Shown: positions 5,795 to 10,015 of the stretch, one piece after another
How positions within the stretch are numbered: position 1 is the stretch's first letter
Layout: each line of letters begins with the position of its first letter
DNA from: Phycisphaerae bacterium
Lineage (GTDB): Bacteria > Planctomycetota > Phycisphaerae > UBA1845 > Fen-1342
Direction: 5' to 3'
DNA: 10,015 nucleotides
NCBI GenBank assembly: GCA_026984555.1
Contig: JALSRY010000365.1
Span: forward strand, 1-10,015
The notes under the pieces: generated by a model
What the model was told of the DNA's origin: nothing
Database searches by the model: none
Seen by the model: the letters and a program-made list of their open reading frames with translations, nothing else
Program-made: the position numbers and the translations under genes

Positions 5795-6787
5795 ATGTCG
5801 TCTTTACCGAAGGGGTCTACCGCAACCTCGTCGATCCGCAAGTTGCAGCCGCGTGCCAAGATGCCGCCCGCCGACGAGCTGCGGGGGTTTTCGCCGGCGG
5901 ATATCGAGCTGCTCGAGCGCCGCCTCGCCGAGCCGATCGACTGCATGTTCCATCCGCTGTTTCAGCGGCGTGACGCGGAAGACACGCTCATGGGTCCGTT
6001 GCCGCCGGGGCCTGACGCGCCGGCCGACGGCGCCGGGAACGACGACAGCGGCGCGGATTTGCTCTCCGCCCCGAGCGGACGAGCACTGACCAGCGAGCAG
6101 GAACAACACCTGTTTCTCAAGCTCAACTATTGCCGCTACCGCGCGATGCGTGTGTTGCGGGCGTTTCGCGGCAAGCCGCTGACGGCCGAGGCCGCCCGCG
6201 AGCTGCTTCGCTGGGAACGCTGCACCTGTGAGACCCGTGCCGAGATCGTTCGGCAAAACGTGGCGCTCGTGTTGGCGATGGCGAAACGCACGCGGCTCAC
6301 CGGCGTGGATCACGCCGACCTGATCAGCGAAGGCAACCTGGCCCTGCTGCGCGCCGTGGACAAGTTCGACTGCGCCCGCGGGTTCAAGTTCAGCACCTAC
6401 GCTTGCCGGGCGATTCTCAAGGCGTTCTCGCGTGTCGCGACGCGTACCGCCCGGTACCGCAGCCATTTTCCAACCGAGTTCGACCCCACGCTCGAAAAGA
6501 GCCACCATGTCGAGTCCCGGCGCGAGAGCGTCGAGGAGGATTGCGTCGACGAACTCAAATCGCTCCTCGGCGGCAACATGGCCTGTCTGAGCGACGTCGA
6601 AGCGCGCGTGATCCGGGCCCGCTTCGCGATCGACGAGGGCCCCACCCGCAGCGACATCGCCAAGGGCAAGACGCTCGAGCAGGTGGGCGCGATGATCGGC
6701 GTCACGAAGGAGCGCGTGCGTCAGATCCAGAACAAGGCGCTGGACAAACTCCGCCACGCGCTCGAACGAAACGTCCTGACCGTATAA
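5795..6787 (+). CDS. RNA polymerase sigma-70 family factor, divergent in region 2.3/2.4
   Basis: Sigma factor that directs RNA polymerase to promoters. It is 330 residues long with no region 1.1. The first 95 residues are a variable, Pro/Asp-rich N-terminus. Region 1.2 is about 98-122 (LTSEQEQHLFLKLNYCRYRA). Region 2 is about 148-216: IVRQNVALVLAMAKR, DLISEGNLALLRAVDKFD (175-192), then FKFSTYACRAILKAFSR (197-213). Region 3 is short and not clearly recognisable (about 215-255). Region 4 is about 262-325, with TLEQVGAMIGVTKERVRQIQ (293-312) as the DNA-binding helix-turn-helix and KALDKLRHAL after it. At the positions of E. coli W433 and W434 this protein has R205 and A206, and K209 replaces Q437. 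ATG 5795 is chosen because AGGGGA lies 6 nt upstream. An in-frame extension to 5669 has no such site. It has its own promoter and a strong terminator. The type resembles expanded planctomycete sigma sets (inference); it is unlikely to be the main RpoD. Confidence 0.93.
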   Translation: MSSLPKGSTATSSIRKLQPRAKMPPADELRGFSPADIELLERRLAEPIDCMFHPLFQRRDAEDTLMGPLPPGPDAPADGAGNDDSGADLLSAPSGRALTSEQEQHLFLKLNYCRYRAMRVLRAFRGKPLTAEAARELLRWERCTCETRAEIVRQNVALVLAMAKRTRLTGVDHADLISEGNLALLRAVDKFDCARGFKFSTYACRAILKAFSRVATRTARYRSHFPTEFDPTLEKSHHVESRRESVEEDCVDELKSLLGGNMACLSDVEARVIRARFAIDEGPTRSDIAKGKTLEQVGAMIGVTKERVRQIQNKALDKLRHALERNVLTV

Positions 6788-6823
6788 ACCCGGTTGACCG
6801 AACTCCTCCCGGCCGGGTATCCA

Positions 6824-6871
6824 CCAGCGGTGATCGCGAACCTCCAACTCCGCGATCGCCGCTGGTTTGTT
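6824..6871 (+). terminator. Intrinsic terminator after the sigma factor gene
   Basis: CCAGCGGTGATCGCG (6824-6838) pairs with CGCGATCGCCGCTGG (6851-6865) over 15 bp with one G-U pair. It has a 12-nt loop and is followed by TTTGTT (6866-6871). It begins 36 bp after the sigma stop codon. A weaker hairpin (ACCCGG 6788-6793 with CCGGGT 6813-6818) lies between. This insulates dnaE from sigma-gene transcription. Confidence 0.85.
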
Positions 6872-7123
6872 ACCGGCGCGCGGACGTTGCCGGCGCGGAA
6901 GTCGCCACCGCTCGCTTGATCTTGTTCGCAGCGCGGCGGATCATACATGCGCCGGCGGTCCGACGGCGGACCGCACCGCAAGCGAAAACGATGACGACGC
7001 GCCCGTGCCGCGCGACGAGATTCGACGCATCACCGGCGCCGTCCGCGTGCCGCGCCGCGGGAGCTCCCGGACCGCGGCCGGTCGCCGCGACGGTGCCGAC
7101 CAAACGAAAGCAGGATGACGAGC
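6872..7123 (+). other. Intergenic region upstream of dnaE (252 bp)
   Basis: It contains no convincing gene. A TTGATC at 6916-6921 is followed 20 bp later by CATACA (6942-6947), which is too widely spaced to call a promoter with confidence. Since the sigma gene ends in a strong terminator, the dnaE promoter should nevertheless lie in this stretch. AGGA at 7112-7115 is the likely dnaE ribosome binding site. Confidence 0.4.
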
Positions 7124-10015
7124 ATGGTCAGTCCCGGCGCCCCCCCGCCGTTTGTTCACTTGCACGTTCACTCCGAGTATTCGCTGCTCGATGGCGCCTG
7201 TCGCACGGCGGAGCTGGTCCGCGCCGCGAAGGCGATGGGCATGCCCGCGGTCGCGGTGACGGACCACGGCAACCTGTTCGGTGCGATCGAGTTCTACTCG
7301 AACGCGGTCGCGGCCGGCATCAAGCCGATCATCGGGTGCGAGCTGTACATGGCCCCGGGCGACCGTCACGACAAGCAGACCCGCGGGTTGCGCGAGGGCG
7401 CGTACCACCTGCTCGTTCTCGCGATGAACATGCAGGGCTACCGCAACCTCATCAAGCTCGCGTCGATCGGCTACCTGGAAGGGTTCTACTACAAGCCGCG
7501 TATCGACAAGGAAGTGCTGGCGGAGTTTTCCGACGGGCTGATCTGCACGAGCACGTGCCTGGGTGGTGAGATTCCCCAGCGGCTCGTCCACACCGATTAC
7601 GCCGCCGCCAAGGAGGTAGCCGAGCAATACCTGCGCATCTTCGGTCCGGACCGGTTTTTCATCGAGCTCCAGAACCACGGCATCGAGGAGCAGATCCAGA
7701 TCAATCCGGAGCTGGTCGATCTGGCCAACCGCCTGGGCGTCGCGACGATCGCGACCAATGACGTGCACTACCTGACGCACGACGACGTCGAAGCGCACGA
7801 CGTGCTCTGTTGTATCGCGACGCGGGCGCGAGTCGAGGACGAGGGGCGGTTCAAGTTCTCGACCGACCAGTTCTACCTCAAGAGCCCGGCCGAGATGGCC
7901 GCGGCCTTGCCGGACTATCCCGAGGCGCTGGCGAACACGGTGCGGCTGGCCGAGATGTGCGATATCGAGTTCGATTTCACGAAGCGTTTTGCGCCGCGCT
8001 ACGACCCGCCGGGGGGCAAATCCGCGGACGAATACTTGCGCGAGCTGGTGTACGAGGGTGCGCGGAAACGCTACGGGGAGATCACCGACGAGCTGCGCGA
8101 GCGAATCGACTACGAGTTGGAGGTCATCGCGAGCAAGGGATTCTCGGGGTATTTCCTGATCGTGTGGGATTTCGTGCGTTACGCGCGCGAGCACAACATC
8201 CCCGCGGTGGCCCGCGGGAGCGGGTGCAGCACGGTCGTGGGGTATTGCTTGCGGCTCAGCGCCGTCGATCCGCTGCATTACGGGCTGTATTTCGAGCGTT
8301 TCATGGACCCGGAACGCGACGAGATGCCCGACATCGACATCGACATCTGCCAGACCCGCCGGCAGGAAGTCATCAACTACGTGCGTGAGAAATACGGGCA
8401 CGTCGCCCAGATCATCACGTTCGGGCGGCTCAAAGCCCGGGCGGCGATCCGGGACATCTGCCGGGCGCTGAACGTTCCGCTGGCCGAGGCGGACCGGGTG
8501 GCGAAGCTCGTCCCCGAAGAACTCAAGATGACGATCGACAAGGCGCTCCAGCGGGAACCCGAGCTCAAGCGGCTCTACGAGCAGGACGCGACCATCCGCA
8601 AGGTGCTCGACATCGGACGGCGGCTCGAGGGGCTGGCGCGGCACGCATCGGTCCACGCCGCCGGCGTGGTCGTCGCCGACCAGCCGCTCGATACGCTGGT
8701 ACCGCTGCACAAGCCCGCCAACGCCGGCGAAGTCACCACGCAGTTCGAAGGCCCCACGGTCGAGAAGGTCGGCCTGCTCAAGATGGATTTCCTCGGCCTG
8801 CGCACGCTTTCGCAAATCCAGCGGGCCTGCGACCTCGTGCGCCAGCACCACGGCGTCAGCCTCGACCTGGACAACGTCGATCTCGACGACCAGAAGGTCT
8901 ACGGCCTGTTCCAGCGGGCCGAAACGCGCGGCGTGTTCCAGTTTGAATCCGGCGGCATGCGGGATGTGCTGCTCAAGATCCGCCCCAACCGGATCGAAGA
9001 CCTCATCGCCGCCAATGCCCTCTTCCGCCCCGGTCCGATGGAATACATCGACGAGTTCGTCGCCCGCAAGCACGGCCGCAAGCAGTGGAACACGCCGCAC
9101 CCCGTCATGACCGAGGTACTCGAAGAGACCTACGGCATCATGGTCTACCAGGAGCAGGTTTCGCGGCTGGTGAATCGGCTGGGAGGCATCCCGCTGCGGC
9201 GGGCGTTTCGGCTGGCCAAGGCGATCAGCAAGAAAAAGACGCAAATGATCGAGGCCGAACACGGCCCGTTCATCGAGGGCGCGGTGGCCAAAGGCGTCCA
9301 GCGCGAGGTGGCCGAAGAGGTTTTCGCGGACATCCTCAAGTTCGGCGGGTACGCCTTCAACAAGGCCCACTCGACCGGGTATGCCGTCGTCGCGTACAAG
9401 ACCGCCTACCTCAAGACGTACTACCCGGCCGAGTTCATGGCCGCCGTGTTGACCTACGAAAGCGGGAATACCGAGAAGGTCGCCGAGTACATCGACGAAT
9501 GCCGGCACATCCGCCAGCGTGACGGCTCGAAGGGCATCCCCATCAAACCGCCCGATGTCAACGAGAGCGACGAGGCCTTCACGGTGGTCTATCCGCGCGG
9601 TACCGACGGACCGGCGGCGATTCGTTTCGGCCTCGCGGCGATCAGCGGTATCGGGCATAAGGCGGTCCAGGCGATCCTGGACGCCCGGGCCGAGGGTGGC
9701 CGCTTCGAGGACATCTACGATTTCTGCGAGCGGGTCGATCTGGGCTGTGTGAACCGCGCCGTCATCGAGGCACTCATCAAGGCCGGCGCGTTCGACAGTA
9801 CGGGAGCGATGCGCCGCGCCCTGATGGGAGTCGTCGAAGACGCCATCCGCATCGGCCAGGCCGCGCAGCGTGACAAGAAAGCGGGGCAACTCGACATGTT
9901 CGGGCAGTTCGTCGCCGGCGGCCCGGCCCCCCGTCCCACGATCGGGGGCGAGGAATGGAACGACGCCGAAATGCTCGCCTACGAAAAGGCCACGCTCGGC
10001 TTCTACATCACCCGC
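7124..10015 (+). CDS. dnaE: DNA polymerase III alpha subunit, C-terminus cut by window edge
   Basis: Catalytic subunit of the replicative DNA polymerase III holoenzyme. 964 residues are visible, and family members are usually about 1150-1200. The PHP domain (about 10-220) shows HLHVH (12-16), TDHGN (46-50), GCE (71-73), YH (94-95) and NDVHY (212-216). The palm carries PDIDID (402-407) with catalytic D403 and D405, and KMDFLGL (553-559) with D555; these match D401, D403 and D555 of E. coli. Fingers include FQFESGGM and FRPGPMEYI, then the conserved FGGYAFNKAHSTGYA. A helix-hairpin-helix (FGLAAISGIGHKAV) starts near 835. QLDMF (922-926) is the internal beta-clamp-binding motif, placed as in E. 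coli. The last visible residues LGFYITR approach the OB-fold. ATG 7124 has AGGA 8 nt before it; ATG 7115, three codons upstream, is an alternative. The 982-residue antisense frame is a shadow. Confidence 0.97.
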   Translation, partial: MVSPGAPPPFVHLHVHSEYSLLDGACRTAELVRAAKAMGMPAVAVTDHGNLFGAIEFYSNAVAAGIKPIIGCELYMAPGDRHDKQTRGLREGAYHLLVLAMNMQGYRNLIKLASIGYLEGFYYKPRIDKEVLAEFSDGLICTSTCLGGEIPQRLVHTDYAAAKEVAEQYLRIFGPDRFFIELQNHGIEEQIQINPELVDLANRLGVATIATNDVHYLTHDDVEAHDVLCCIATRARVEDEGRFKFSTDQFYLKSPAEMAAALPDYPEALANTVRLAEMCDIEFDFTKRFAPRYDPPGGKSADEYLRELVYEGARKRYGEITDELRERIDYELEVIASKGFSGYFLIVWDFVRYAREHNIPAVARGSGCSTVVGYCLRLSAVDPLHYGLYFERFMDPERDEMPDIDIDICQTRRQEVINYVREKYGHVAQIITFGRLKARAAIRDICRALNVPLAEADRVAKLVPEELKMTIDKALQREPELKRLYEQDATIRKVLDIGRRLEGLARHASVHAAGVVVADQPLDTLVPLHKPANAGEVTTQFEGPTVEKVGLLKMDFLGLRTLSQIQRACDLVRQHHGVSLDLDNVDLDDQKVYGLFQRAETRGVFQFESGGMRDVLLKIRPNRIEDLIAANALFRPGPMEYIDEFVARKHGRKQWNTPHPVMTEVLEETYGIMVYQEQVSRLVNRLGGIPLRRAFRLAKAISKKKTQMIEAEHGPFIEGAVAKGVQREVAEEVFADILKFGGYAFNKAHSTGYAVVAYKTAYLKTYYPAEFMAAVLTYESGNTEKVAEYIDECRHIRQRDGSKGIPIKPPDVNESDEAFTVVYPRGTDGPAAIRFGLAAISGIGHKAVQAILDARAEGGRFEDIYDFCERVDLGCVNRAVIEALIKAGAFDSTGAMRRALMGVVEDAIRIGQAAQRDKKAGQLDMFGQFVAGGPAPRPTIGGEEWNDAEMLAYEKATLGFYITR

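Noticed and set aside
6867..7118. An 83-residue frame ending just before dnaE
   Set aside because: It starts inside the terminator tail, has no ribosome binding site and has chance-like composition. It probably only reflects GC bias.
6403..7569. A 388-residue plus-strand frame crossing the sigma gene, terminator and dnaE start
   Set aside because: It overlaps two well-supported genes in another frame and runs through a strong terminator. The product is Arg/Pro-rich and has no recognisable domain.
6941..9889. A 982-residue open frame antisense to dnaE
   Set aside because: It mirrors dnaE codon by codon. GC-rich third positions remove stops from the opposite frame. The product is repetitive in Asp, Leu, Val and Arg with no recognisable domain, while the sense strand encodes clear DnaE motifs.
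1..10015. Possible defence, mobile or other novel multi-gene system
   Set aside because: All supported genes belong to known families with housekeeping or envelope roles. No transposase, integrase, nuclease-effector, repeat array or attachment site is visible.

Overview
This is a high-GC bacterial chromosomal window made almost entirely of housekeeping genes. Several traits point to a planctomycete-type bacterium (Planctomycetota), by inference only: a sigma-70 protein whose region 1.2 reads LNYCRYRAM, a DUF3467 protein, a DnaE whose catalytic motif reads PDIDIDIC, and a proline-rich AsmA-like membrane protein. I cannot place it more precisely. I see no tRNA, rRNA, CRISPR, insertion sequence, phage or toxin/defence module.

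Left half, minus strand: rpsO (ribosomal protein S15) is read first, then pnp (polynucleotide phosphorylase), then, after a 397-bp gap with hairpins, the start of an AsmA-like membrane-anchored protein that runs off the left edge. The rpsO-pnp order is the classical conserved one. A good sigma-70-type promoter precedes rpsO with a leader of about 87 nt. A hairpin sits directly after the rpsO stop codon, and pnp has an unusual G/T-rich leader.

Middle, plus strand, diverging from rpsO: a 106-residue DUF3467 protein, then a MacB/FtsX-type ABC transporter permease with no ATPase or membrane-fusion partner in the window. After a 316-bp gap holding a well-formed promoter and a repeat-rich leader comes a sigma-70 family factor of 330 residues. 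Its region 2.3/2.4 lacks the two tryptophans typical of housekeeping sigmas. A strong intrinsic terminator closes this gene.

Right edge, plus strand: dnaE, the replicative DNA polymerase III alpha subunit, with 964 residues visible and the C-terminus outside the window. PHP, polymerase, helix-hairpin-helix and beta-clamp-binding motifs are all visible.

The genes cover translation (S15), RNA turnover (PNPase), transcription (sigma), replication (DnaE) and envelope functions (permease, AsmA-like). I did not find a convincing new multi-gene system. The points most worth a second look are the divergent sigma factor and its leader, and the regulatory RNA around rpsO-pnp.
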